A DNA stretch of 64,000 bases from Rhynchopus euleeides (Eukaryota > Euglenozoa > Diplonemea > Diplonemida > Diplonemidae), in contig OY723305.1 of assembly GCA_963210315.1 (NCBI GenBank), positions 186,001-250,000 on the forward strand. Direction: 5' to 3'. Position numbers and translations under genes: made by a program. This document shows positions 22,205-32,094 of the stretch, one piece after another (the first letter of the stretch is position 1; each line of letters begins with the position of its first letter). Under the pieces are notes generated by a model that saw only the letters and a program-made list of their open reading frames with translations, was not told the DNA's origin and did no database searches.

Positions 22205-22963
22205 TTTCTGTACGATGCAGGTCCGCGAATCCAACATCGCCAACGTGACGTGAGAGAGTAGACACAGTGAGGTCGCTAGCTGACGAGGTGGGACGACCTG
22301 GGAGGACCTGGGAGTGAGGGCCCCCATACACACCCCATCCGCCGTTCTTGATAGACATAACACTATAAAGGCCTTCGCTCTGTGCCACGCTGTGTAACTT
22401 TGCAGCCAGTTGTTTGTGAGGCAGCTTCGCCTGGGCGGTGGAAGCGTCGGCGGAACGCATCAACCAACACAACCAAAGAGCGGCTGCACTACGGTGTGAC
22501 ATTTCCCACTTTCTCCCCGCATCTCTCCCAGCGAAGAAGAAGAAGAAGAAAGGCACCCACCCCCACCCCTCCCCCCAACGTGGGAGGCGGAGGGACCTGT
22601 TGACAATGTGCATTCCCAAAGGGGTGGGAGGGCTGTGTGTGGAAGAGCAGTCTGGGCTCAGTGTGCTCCACACTACTATGAACAGATGCACCCATGCATG
22701 GGTTAGAACAAGAGAAGGTCGTGATGTTGAGATTGTTTTTGCTAGAGGCGGGGTGGGGGTGGGGGTGGGTGGAGAGCGGGGTGTGCCGGTGTGTGTTTGT
22801 CTCTGAATGCGGAATAGATACTATATTAGGTCGTACGAATGGGCACACTGCAAAAGGCGGTGCGACATGGTTGCCAGTCACCCCAGATTGCGGGCAGCCC
22901 AACCTGTCTTCTTCTTGCAGGGCTGCAGCAGGCCTGTCGCGACAGGCAGACGCCTTGAGGCGG
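22205..22963. repeat. Left arm of a 0.75-kb inverted duplication
   Basis: Matches the reverse complement of 26079-26819 almost base for base. Shared landmarks are tttctgtacgatgcaggtcc, a cttcttcttcttc tract and the palindrome gcctgtcgcgacaggc. The left arm carries a short extra stretch near 22785-22805. Confidence 0.85.
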
Positions 22964-23354
22964 CACCGGATGAGACCCCAGCGGATGAGACCACCCCCCA
23001 CCCCGAGGGGTCTGAGGGGTGGAGGGGGGGGGCGGAGGGGGCAGTGAAGTAGAAGTAGAAGGAAGCGTCAACGCATCACAAACAAAATACGAGTAAAGAG
23101 CGGCTGTACTGGACTGACATTTTTTGGGCTGACCGCAGGCCGTTCGCTCGGGGCGAAGTTGGGCCCAACTTCGCTAAAAATACTACTGACACACTTCTGG
23201 AATCTTACGCTTGCTTGCATTGCACGCATCCACCACAGAAAGTGGATTGATGGCGGAGCAGAAAGGGTTAGAGAACATATGAGAAGCTTCGCTGCGCTTC
23301 GACTCCTTCAGTGTGTCTGTTGCATTTCCTCTGACACACAGGTGTGTCTGGTTA

Positions 23355-24489
23355 AAACCCTGTGCCTGGAATTTTGACCGAGTTAGATAAAATTTTCAGT
23401 GCAATCCTTCAGCACCTCCCCCCTAGATTTTTAGGTTTTCTTGACCCAATGATCGAAATCTGCGACATAGTGGAAATCCCGGGGACATGTCGAATTCGAA
23501 AATTTTGGGTTAAAAAACCCCAGGGGGACCCTTTGGTTTCACCCCCTGTTGGGGGGCCTGGTGGGCGTTCAGGTGAGCTGAGACCCTTCGGGTTCTGACA
23601 GAGTGCAGCAATGGTAATCAACCGTCGTGAACGTATTTTCGTGCCGGCATGGCTATCCATGGGCACCGTGGCATGTCGCCGCATCCGTCCCGATCAACAA
23701 GTGCCAGAGGCAAATCAGGAGTCCTGGTCCAGTGCAGGCACCTGCGCTGCAGATACCCAAGGGACTGTTGTGCACAAAAATGCACACGCAAGGACAGCAA
23801 CTGACTGAGGCAATGCAGCTCGCAGCCTATCGATTCGATTCGTGGCACCAAGCCTCACGAGCTGGTCACGCGACACCACGTTACTCTGCGTGGCATATTC
23901 CGTGCAATGGCTTGGGCAGCAGTGCACAGGGGAACTTCTGCTGCACTGCGACAGGACAACCCAAGCACGTGCCGCGTACATCCGGAGGTGAAGTTGGATG
24001 AGGGAGATCAGTGGCTTCTGGGAGGAAAGGGGCGACCGCATCCACGTCGCGGATAACACACTCAGCACACGAGCGGGCGTTGCATGAAATCCCCCATGTG
24101 TAAACAGGGGAAATCGGCCTTTTAGGGGATCCTGGTCAGGAATAAAAATTTACACACATATTTTTCGACTTCCTGAGGCCAAAAACCGGTGTTCCTGGGC
24201 CCAGATGTGACATCTGGATGACATAATAAAAATCCAGAGTGCCTTAGAGGCGCGCGGGACATTTTTTTGGGGATCGTGGCTGGGGACCCCCTATTTTGGG
24301 GGATTTCCCGTAGGTGGAAAATGTCGATTTTCCAATTTTAAATCACACTGGGGGCACCTGCGGGGCCATATTTTGCATTTTCAGACAGGGGACCGATACC
24401 CTACAAACCCGATTTTCGGGTTTTTTGACCATTTTTTGCCTTGTGCGAAAACGTGATATTTTTTGGACAAAATTCCAGGCACAGGGTTT
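23355..24489. mobile_element. Inverted-repeat element with AAACCCTGTGCCTGGAATTT ends
   Basis: A 21-bp perfect inverted repeat lies at 23355-23375 and 24469-24489, with 1.1 kb between. The interior contains fragments of protein-like frames on the minus strand near 23700-24070, but stops interrupt them. Probably a decayed DNA transposon. Confidence 0.6.
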
Positions 24490-24535
24490 AAAAAACCTGT
24501 GACAGCCCATAGTTGTGTGTGTCCTTCGGACGTGT

Positions 24536-24577
24536 CTACCTGTCTGAAGTGTACATAACAGAAAGGTGGCGGAGCAC
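24536..24577 (-). other. Spliced-leader-like motif, variant with 7-bp insertion
   Basis: On the minus strand: a gctccgccacc block, ctttctg, an insertion, gtacacttcagacag, then ggtagacac. It is a variant of the dispersed motif seen more cleanly at 31559, 41139 and 51534. Confidence 0.4.
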
Positions 24578-24734
24578 AGGAAGGGAGAGAGAAGGTCGCT
24601 GATCGTATGGCAAACATGTGGAGGAAGCATTTCCCTCAACACCTATCCCCTGCAGCCGGGATTGTGTTCAGGGGTTTTTCCGGGGGGGTCGGGGGGGGGT
24701 CAATGACCCCCCCCCGAGATTTTTTTTCCTGGCC

Positions 24735-24891
24735 AGGGGGTGGGGGTCCACCGTGTGAGAAATCGTCATGTATCGCCGAGTCCCCCAAACTGGTCTGGAC
24801 CGGACAAATTCTAGACCTCGGGGGGGGGGGGGGGGGGTCTGGAGGTGGATTGGACCTTTATTACGGTTCAGATTTATTCCGTTTACGGTAT
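24735..24891. repeat. Partial copy of the 16142-16670 element
   Basis: From ccagggggtgggggtccacc through gaaatcgtcatgtatcgcc to gtttacggtata it matches 16524-16671. The left half of the element is missing. Confidence 0.8.
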
Positions 24892-25127
24892 AATACATGT
24901 ATATACTTGTACTTAGGGGGTCTTCGCTGGCCGTTATCCTCCGTCAATCTCCGTCAGTTTTCAGCTAATTCAACAGGAAATTCACCAAAATGCACTGACG
25001 GTCACCCCGTAGCGAAGACCCCCTTATACATGTAAAAATTACAAGATCCCACCGTGTAAGCGACCCCCCATAAAATTACCCCAGCCACTGTGCCCCCCCC
25101 TCTCTCTCTCTCTCTTTATCATTCCCT

Positions 25128-25928
25128 TCACTCCGTCTTCTCCTTGGGGGCCTTCCCGATGCCCAGCCCGATCATGATGAACATGACACCGTAGCAGAGG
25201 TCGAGGATGATGAGCAGCACCCAGGCGGCGGCGAGAACGCCCGTCATGATGCTGTCGAACTTCACCGGCTGCATCGCAAGCTTCGTCACGATGGGGGCCT
25301 GCTCGATCCAGTGGACCCAGAGGAAGATGGTGAAGAACAGCCCGTTCGCCAGGGGGAGGAAGGCGGTATTCTCAGAGAAGTCACGCAGCCTGGAGGGGAC
25401 GTTGGAAACGTGGCTCCTCGAGATGGAGTCCCACACCAGGTGCCAGTAGAATAGGTCGGAGACCGTCACCTGGCTGTAGATGTAGAGGGTCATGCCGGTG
25501 AAGACGACGCAGCCGAGCTGGAACAGCATGTCCGTCCGCTTCGCCTCCCCCAGTGCGAACATCAGGATTTCAGAGATGAGTGCGTAGAATTCGTACCCCG
25601 CGCAGGCGCCGTACTGCACCCCGATGGTGAACGGTGCGGGCGTGCCGTAGGCCCACAGGACGACCCAGTTGTAGATGAAGAAGAAGGAGAGAATCATATG
25701 CACAAACGCGTTTGCGCTGCGGACGCTCTTGTTGACGAGGACAAACCACAGGAAGTGCATCACCAGCCCGGCCGCAGCCATGATGCCGCCCACCTCCAGA
25801 AACACCAGGATCCCTGCATCCCTGTCGTAGCCCTCCCAGCTGGGGACCTGGTCAGGCGCGTTGTGGTAGGCCCACGGGGCAGCCGCAGCCAGCAAGGCAA
25901 GGACGGCACCTGCACCGCGCTTCGCCAT
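25128..25928 (-). CDS. TLC-domain membrane protein, copy 2, lacking the His-His pair (266 aa)
   Basis: Intact frame with ATG at 25928, colinear with copy 1 at 18780-19583 and very similar, including both flanks. Where copy 1 reads TDMLLHHLVCVVFTG, this copy reads TDMLFQLGCVVFTG. One codon is deleted and both histidines are gone without loss of frame. Other changes cluster around SRSHVSNVPSRLRDF. The His pair is the conserved feature of TLC enzymes, so this copy is probably inactive or altered in function. An intact frame with a damaged centre could also be an early pseudogene. Confidence 0.65.
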   Translation of the reverse strand: MAKRGAGAVLALLAAAAPWAYHNAPDQVPSWEGYDRDAGILVFLEVGGIMAAAGLVMHFLWFVLVNKSVRSANAFVHMILSFFFIYNWVVLWAYGTPAPFTIGVQYGACAGYEFYALISEILMFALGEAKRTDMLFQLGCVVFTGMTLYIYSQVTVSDLFYWHLVWDSISRSHVSNVPSRLRDFSENTAFLPLANGLFFTIFLWVHWIEQAPIVTKLAMQPVKFDSIMTGVLAAAWVLLIILDLCYGVMFIMIGLGIGKAPKEKTE

Positions 25929-26078
25929 TGTGGCAGAGAGGAGGGGCCTGTGGCGGTGTGGTGTGGGTGTGTGGGTGTGTGTTGATCACTTTTTAGGTGG
26001 GCTAACCCTGCACGGGTCCTAGCGGGCCCATCCAGTGGTGGTGTCCGGTGCGGGGGGGGAGGTGGGGGTGCCGTGCCA

Positions 26079-26819
26079 CCTCAAGGCTTCTGCCTGTCGC
26101 GACAGGCCTGCTGCAGCCCTGCAAGAAGAAGACAGGCTGGGCTGCCCGCAATCTGGGGTGACTGGCAACCATGTCGCACCGCCTTTTGCAGTGTGCCCCT
26201 TCGTACGACCTAATATAGTATCTATTCCGCATTCAGGCACACCCCGCTCTCCACCCACCCCCACCCCCACCCCGCCTCTAGCAAAAACAATCTCAACATC
26301 ACGACCTTCTCTTGTTCTAACCCATGCATGGGTGCATCTGTTCATAGTAGTGTGGAGCACACTGAGCCCAGACTGCTCTTCCACACACAGCCCTCCCACC
26401 CCTTTGGGAATGCACATTGTCAACAGGTCCCTCCGCCTCCCACGTTGGGGGGAGGGGTGGGGGTGGGTGCCTTTCTTCTTCTTCTTCTTCGCTGGGAGAG
26501 ATGCGGGGAGAAAGTGGGAAATGTCACACCGTAGTGCAGCCGCTATTTGGTTGTGTTGGTTGATGCGTTCCGCCGACGCTTCCACCGCCCAGGCGAAGCT
26601 GCCTCACAAACAACTGGCTGCAAAGTTACACAGCGTGGCACAGAGCGAAGGCCTTTATAGTGTTATGTCTATCAAGAACGGCGGATGGGGTGTGTATGGG
26701 GGCCCTCACTCCCAGGTCCTCCCAGGTCGTCCCACCTCGTCAGCTAGCGACCTCACTGTGTCTACTCTCTCACGTCACGTTGGCGATGTTGGATTCGCGG
26801 ACCTGCATCGTACAGAAAG
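26079..26819. repeat. Right arm of the 0.75-kb inverted duplication
   Basis: Reverse complement of 22205-22963. It begins just upstream of TLC copy 2, where the similarity between the two TLC loci ends. A ~45-bp stretch next to its outer end (26813-26857) reappears inverted upstream of TLC copy 1 (19716-19763) and, diverged, at 18375-18452. Confidence 0.85.
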
Positions 26820-27016
26820 CCCACGAAAGACGAACGCATGAGAACCGATACGCGACTCAGTCACACCTGGTCGCGAAGACGGAAGAAGGCCCCCTGTAGT
26901 ACTACAGCCATACAGGCCCCCGTGGGAGCCTTCGCTCAGAAGTGCAGACAAATGAGTCGCCTCGCAGAAGGGGGACAAACTGACACACAGTTTGACACAG
27001 GGCGAAGACTCCCTAT

Positions 27017-27157
27017 ATACCGTCACTCAAGTTATGTTGGTGGGGTAAAATATTGGTGGGGTAAATATGTTGGTGGGGTACTAATTCGGTGGAATTTGGG
27101 GGTTCTGGAAGAAGTTGGTGGGTTATTACCCCACCAACATTACTTGAGTGACGGTAT
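27017..27157. mobile_element. 141-bp MITE-like element
   Basis: Ends ataccgtcactcaag(t)tatgttggtggggtaa are inverted at the other side (ttaccccaccaacat ... ttgagtgacggtat). The centre is four degenerate repeats of ttggtggggta. No coding capacity; no clear target duplication. Confidence 0.65.
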
Positions 27158-27348
27158 GTGTTTTGTTGATTTGGGAAGAACACAAACACACACACACACA
27201 CGCCCTCCCCTCGACCAGAGCGGATGAGACCACCCCACACCCCGAGGGGTCTGAGGGGTGGAGGGGGGGCGGGGTGAGGCAGTGAAGTAGAAGTATATAG
27301 AAGGAATCACAAGGGGGAGGGGTGGATTTTTCCCGGATTTTCAGGCCG

Positions 27349-29679
27349 TCACGCCCCCTGCACCTCCTCCCCAGCTCTCTCCTCCCCCTCCGCCGGCCCG
27401 CCCGCCCCCGCCTCCGCCTCCACCCGCTCCGCCGCCAGCCACTCCGCATCGCCCTGCCCCGCCACCAGAAACTCCTGCCGGGTCGCCGGGGCACCGCCAC
27501 CGCCACCACCACCAAGCAGACGTCTTGCAGGCGGAACCTCCGGCAGCACCTCGGGCTCCGCAGTGTCCCAGGCCGCAGGGTCTGCAAACTGCGAACGCAC
27601 GACAGGCCCAGCCCCCGGGTCTGCAGGGTCGGTCCGCCTCGGGAGGATCGCAGCCTGTGCTGCAGGCAGCAGCCCCGGGTTCGCCCTGAAGAACCCCTCC
27701 AGATCCGCACGCGACAGCGGGGGCACGGGGAACGGGGAAGACCCCACACCAGCCGGCAGACCCACACCACCCCCGCCCGCAGACCCGGCGGCAGACCCCG
27801 CCGCACTGCCCCGACGGCTGGCCGGCCCCGACGCCGGCGAAGCCGTCGGGGGGCGCGACGCCGAACCCGCTCCCGCTCCTCCTCCCCCCCGGGACAGCCC
27901 AGAGGCGCTCCCCCGCCTGAGCGAAGCGGACGGCTCCCCCAGCCCCCCCGCCGCCGACACTGCTGCGGAGGGGCGGCGCGACCCCACCCCACCGCTGCCG
28001 GGGGTGGGGTGCGGTGCTGCACCCCCTGCGGGGCTGGGGGGTGCGCCGGGGTGCTGCGATGCCGCCGGGGGGGGCTCCGCCCCCCCCGCCAGCATGCGCC
28101 CCGCAAGCAGGGCCAGCTCCGCCACCCCCAGCTCCAGGTCGTCGTCGCGGTCCGCCCAGGCGAACACCGCGGCTGCCCCGTCGGAAACAGCCTCCTCCAC
28201 GGCAAGCTCCTCGTTGACAATGCGGCACGACTCCCAGACAGCTTCGTCCCCGAGGTACCCCAGCGAGACGAAGGGGTGCAGCGGCTGCGCCGCTGCAGCA
28301 CCGCCCGGCCCACCCCCCGCAAGGGATCCGAGGCTCATCGGGGGGGAGAAGGTGCCCCCGCTACCCGCGTTCTCAGGTGCAGGGGGTGGCTTGTCCCCGT
28401 CACCACCTCCACCACCACTAACACCCACTCCCTCCGCACCGCCCCCTGCAGCAGCAGCAGCGGGGTCGGCGGCGTCGCCGCTGCCGGCGCCGCTTCCCTC
28501 CCCCTTGCCTGCGTCCTCCGGAGGCTGCTCGGCGGAGGTGGCGGCGGCGGTGTCCTGGGTGTGGGTGTCTGCAGCGGCGGGGGAGACCCTCCAGCACACC
28601 GTGCGCCTCCGGAGGTCCACCCTCACCGTGACGGAGGCGGAGTTGGAGGAGCTGAGGTGGCTCTGCGCCTCGGGGAATGCCTCGAGCCCGATGTCCGCGA
28701 CGTAGCACATCCCCTCCTGGCTGATCGCGGCGCACTGCGCGGGCTGCGCCGCCCTGCTGGAGAAGCTGTGCCGCGGGATGAGCCCCACACGCAGCGCCCC
28801 CTCCGCGAAGCTCCCCTCCGCAGGGTGCGACACGCGCAGCGTGAACTCCCACGCCAGGGCCGGATCCCGGGGGACCGGGGCACCCCACAGCGCGCTGTGG
28901 CTCCGCCACACCGGGGAGGCGACACGCAGCGTCGCCGGGTCTGGGTTGTCGCAGGTCGCAACATCATAGAGCAGCCACCCAGCGCCTCCAAAGGCAGCCT
29001 CCAGCGGGGCATACGACGGAGGCGGGGCGAGGCGGGGGAGCGGAAGGATTCGGTAGGACGCCCTTCGGGCGTCATGTGTATGGCCTACTCCCGAAGGCAG
29101 TCCCGAGGGGAGGGCCTGCCTGAAGACCGCCTCGATCTGGACATGCTGCCCCGCATCTTCAAGGCAGGTCCCCCGTAGGGAGGTAAGGCCCCCTGACGTG
29201 TCGGAGAGTTCGGCATGCCTGATGGTCGCAGCGGTTGTCTTCACAAAGGGCGGCGGCAGCTTGAAGAGGCAGTGGATCTGTGTGGTGTGGCTCTGCCAGG
29301 CAGGGGGGTCGGCGGTGGCGCCGGCCGGTGTCGTGAACCCGATCTCAGCCATGAGATACACGGGGGTGTCCTGTGAGGCGGTGAGGCACACAATGTGAAA
29401 GCACACCGCGCCTGTCCTGGGGACAATCACGATTTTGACGCGGAACTCAGGCGGTATGGCGGTGGCGGTAGCGATGAGCTGGAAAGGCTCCGACGTTGCG
29501 CCGTGGAGCGCGTCCAGCGGACAGGTCCCCCGCAGGAAGGTGGCGTCGCCCTCGGTGCCAGCCACCTCCAGGCGGAAGGTGCCCGGGCTGCCGTGCCATG
29601 CGGACTCGGCGCCTGCGGTGGGGCGGCGCTTGCTGGTGGTGCGGTAGACCACCTGCCCCTGGGTGTGGGGGAGGACCAT
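27349..29679 (-). CDS. EF-hand-containing protein of unknown function (776 aa)
   Basis: I start at the ATG at 29679 (MVLPHTQGQVVYRTTSKR). It sits a few bases after a gggtggcacag acceptor-like AG; the frame continues upstream into low-complexity sequence that looks untranslated. Residues 1-370 are a folded, beta-rich region with two related blocks (TFLRGTCPLD and TSLRGTCLED). Residues 380-470 are disordered and Pro/Ala/Gly-rich. Near residue 508 lies one canonical EF-hand loop, DRDDDLELGVAE, with acidic residues at 1, 3, 5 and 12, suggesting calcium binding. The C-terminal 250 residues are again low complexity, ending GEEVQGA. I do not recognise the family. Introns cannot be excluded. Confidence 0.65.
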   Translation of the reverse strand: MVLPHTQGQVVYRTTSKRRPTAGAESAWHGSPGTFRLEVAGTEGDATFLRGTCPLDALHGATSEPFQLIATATAIPPEFRVKIVIVPRTGAVCFHIVCLTASQDTPVYLMAEIGFTTPAGATADPPAWQSHTTQIHCLFKLPPPFVKTTAATIRHAELSDTSGGLTSLRGTCLEDAGQHVQIEAVFRQALPSGLPSGVGHTHDARRASYRILPLPRLAPPPSYAPLEAAFGGAGWLLYDVATCDNPDPATLRVASPVWRSHSALWGAPVPRDPALAWEFTLRVSHPAEGSFAEGALRVGLIPRHSFSSRAAQPAQCAAISQEGMCYVADIGLEAFPEAQSHLSSSNSASVTVRVDLRRRTVCWRVSPAAADTHTQDTAAATSAEQPPEDAGKGEGSGAGSGDAADPAAAAAGGGAEGVGVSGGGGGDGDKPPPAPENAGSGGTFSPPMSLGSLAGGGPGGAAAAQPLHPFVSLGYLGDEAVWESCRIVNEELAVEEAVSDGAAAVFAWADRDDDLELGVAELALLAGRMLAGGAEPPPAASQHPGAPPSPAGGAAPHPTPGSGGVGSRRPSAAVSAAGGLGEPSASLRRGSASGLSRGGGGAGAGSASRPPTASPASGPASRRGSAAGSAAGSAGGGGVGLPAGVGSSPFPVPPLSRADLEGFFRANPGLLPAAQAAILPRRTDPADPGAGPVVRSQFADPAAWDTAEPEVLPEVPPARRLLGGGGGGGAPATRQEFLVAGQGDAEWLAAERVEAEAGAGGPAEGEERAGEEVQGA

Positions 29680-29989
29680 TGTGTGCCCTGTGCCACCCCC
29701 ACCCCGCCCCCCCACCGGGTCACAGCCCCCCCGAGAGAGGCGCGAGGGCCGTCCTGTGGGTGGGTGGGTGGGTGGGTGGGTGGAGAGAGAGAAACTCTTT
29801 GTGCCCCCCCGCTGGATCGTAAAGTGACAGCAAAAACGAGACAAACAAACCAGTTTGTCGGAACGCAGACCCCACTCTTTGTGTGACACCCACTCCCCGG
29901 TCTGATGGAGTGGCGTGAGTGGGGGCTGCACGGTCCAGCTAAAGGCAATTTGCTTTCCCCAGTTGGGCTACGCCAAACTACGACAACAA

Positions 29990-30083
29990 TACGCGTACTA
30001 GACGTCCTTCTGTCGGTAACTCGGCGCTATGGAAACACAAAAATGGAACGAAGAAAAATGTTTTGTTGACCGCTTCCACCACT
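29990..30083. repeat. Dispersed repeat R2, second copy
   Basis: Matches 18170-18268 with a few changes and a 4-bp gap after gtaact. It is followed by a spliced-leader-like motif at 30125-30156. Confidence 0.7.
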
Positions 30084-30124
30084 CCTCTGCACAAATCTCA
30101 CGACTGGCTATTGTGTGCTTGTGT

Positions 30125-30156
30125 TGTCTGAAGTACAGAAGGTGTGGTGGAGCACG
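30125..30156 (-). other. Spliced-leader-like motif
   Basis: Minus strand: cgtgctccaccacaccttct followed by gtacttcagacaac. Same core as at 51534, but without the GTAAG that follows elsewhere. Confidence 0.4.
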
Positions 30157-30331
30157 AAGAAAAGAAAACATGACAGAGGCGATGACGCCAGTCCTTTCTC
30201 GTATCGTATTTCCTCCTATACACAATGCTGCGCTGTGTTTTGGATGGTATAAACTAAGCAACGATGATATGCGAGACACAGCATGCGAGGTGGGGTGGGG
30301 TACCGGGGTGCGCTGAGCGAAGCGTCTTTGT

Positions 30332-31050
30332 CTACTGGGGGGGGGGGCAAATAGTTGTGGGGGGGGCAAATAATAGCGGGGGGTCAAATAATAGAGGGGT
30401 ATGGAAACCGGCGGTTTTGGCGGCGCACCTGGCCGAATAATTGAGGGGTGTGTGAGTCTGTTTTTTGCATCCGTAAGTGGTGCTCGCAGGCACCCCATAG
30501 CCAAAATGACCCCACCACGATCCGCACAGATCCCAAACGTTCAAAAGAACGGGGTTTTGGACACCCATGACCAGTCCCTGAACCAGACCCAGGTTTCATG
30601 GGTGAAGCTTGGTACCTCTACCACCATGACCCACTACGATCTGCACAAATTCCAAACGTTCGGAATATCGGGGTTTTGGAACACCCAAAGAGGGGGTCCC
30701 GCTGGGTGGGTAGCTGGGGTGTTCGCTGCCCCCAGTCACATCCTCTGAGGATCAGCCACTGACCCACATTTCTAGATGAAGTTTGGCACATCGACCCAGC
30801 TGATTTGGAAAATCGTGGATTTTTTTGGCATATAAGACCGCTCAGCCCCGCCAAACTCGGATCAAATCAGGTGGTCGACCGACAAAACGACCCCACTCCG
30901 AGCCGCACAGATGCCAAATTCAAGAGCGCGAAATTTCCACCCCCCAAAAAGCAAATAGTGGAGGGGGTCCGAAAACCCCCATTTTCGTCGGCTGGCACGG
31001 TGAATAATAGAGGGGCCCTCTAGTATTTGCCCCCCCCCCCCCCCAGTAAG
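30332..31050. mobile_element. Inverted-end element, same family as 13174-14115
   Basis: Left end ctactgggggggggggcaaa, right end tatttgcccccccc with agtaag, flanked by several ggggg(t)caaata motifs and by ttcaccgtgccagc, shared with 13174-14115. The interior is a degenerate ~120-bp tandem repeat (ccaaacgttc, ggggttttgg, gatc[c/t]gcaca). No coding frame. Confidence 0.6.
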
Positions 31051-31414
31051 CAAAAAGACACATCTTGCGGGACAGGGGGCGGGGGGAGAGCACAGCATCA
31101 AGTCGACACCATCGTCCGCAAGTGCTGCAGGCAGCACGCTGCAGCTGGGAGAAGCACAAGGCACAGACAGAAGGGATGTTTCAACTGGATTCGTCACAAA
31201 ATTGTCCGATTTTTGTGACAAACACACCGTGATCAACGGAAGGCGTTCAGATCAAAAAAGGTTGCAATGGGAGCAATATTTTCTTCACTCCACGTCCCAA
31301 CGACGCTCCGAAACTCACGCTCGTGGTTCTCAGGTGTTGCTCCTAAGGTGGATACCTGGGCATCTCTTTGCCAGTGGAGAGACGGGCAGTTGTTCCAGGT
31401 GCCAAAGCTGGGGC

Positions 31415-31777
31415 AAATACAGCAGCAGTCTCTCGAGTCTTCCTTTCAGATGATTTTGCATTGATCGCTTCCACCTTTTTTTTTCTCGCTGGCGCTAGTG
31501 ATATCGGCTGGCAGAAAAAACACACCCAAAACCCCCCCCCCCCCCGCGTGTCGAGTGACCTTACCTGTCTGAAGTACAGAAAATGTGTCGGGTTGGGTGG
31601 AGCATACACACACACACACAACACAGGGCAAACCGCACAAACGTGTTCACACATCCGGCATCCTATGCGAAATGCCCGCCGCTCCCCGGGAGCTGTTGCG
31701 GGAACCATCTGCTCTTCCGACCCACCGAGACTCTTGCCGTATTTTCTCTACCACACGGGGTGTGTTTTACCAAAAAA
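31415..31777 (+). repeat. A-tailed dispersed repeat R1, long copy
   Basis: Runs from aaatacagcagcagtctctc through gcattgatcgcttccacc, a variable C-rich segment, and the spliced-leader-like motif to acacatccggcatcctatgc, ending ttttaccaaaaaa. The copy at 41033-41372 is nearly identical outside the variable segment. Confidence 0.8.
31559..31607 (-). other. Spliced-leader-like motif within R1
   Basis: Minus strand: gctccacccaacccgacac then attttctgtacttcagacag and ggtaaggtcac. TTTCTGTACTT is also the core of the kinetoplastid and diplonemid spliced-leader exon as I remember it, and GTAAG afterwards fits a donor site. Confidence 0.4.
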
Positions 31778-32094
31778 CGCGACTCACCACCCGCCTCCGC
31801 CTCCTGATGGTGGGTGTCGTGAGTGAGGAGCACAAGGGCATGAACAAACACGTGACATGAGTGTGTGTGTCAGTGGAGATCGCGTAAGAGCAGGGTGACG
31901 GTGGTAATGTTAGTATTTCGTACACTCGTGCCGAGGAGAAGGTCGCCCACCACAGCAGGCAACCAAACGTGCTCTGCAAACTAACCCCACCCTTCATCTC
32001 AGGCTCAGGGTGTGAGTGGCATTTCAGTGTTTGTGTGCAGAAAGCGCCAGCCCACCCACCCCACGGACAACGCACGGACCTCAGATCACATACC

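Larger units (their letters stand above)
29932..32094. other. Repeat-filled gap between two genes
   Basis: It contains repeat R2 (29990-30083), the element 30332-31050 and repeat R1 (31415-31777). No host gene seen. Confidence 0.55.

Noticed and set aside
23255-23275. agaaagggtta as a telomere repeat or piggyBac end
   Set aside because: Only one unit, and it lacks the TTAA of the true ends at 11791 and 13160.
27322-29178. 618-codon plus-strand frame
   Set aside because: Arg/Pro/His-rich antisense shadow of the EF-hand gene in GC-rich sequence.
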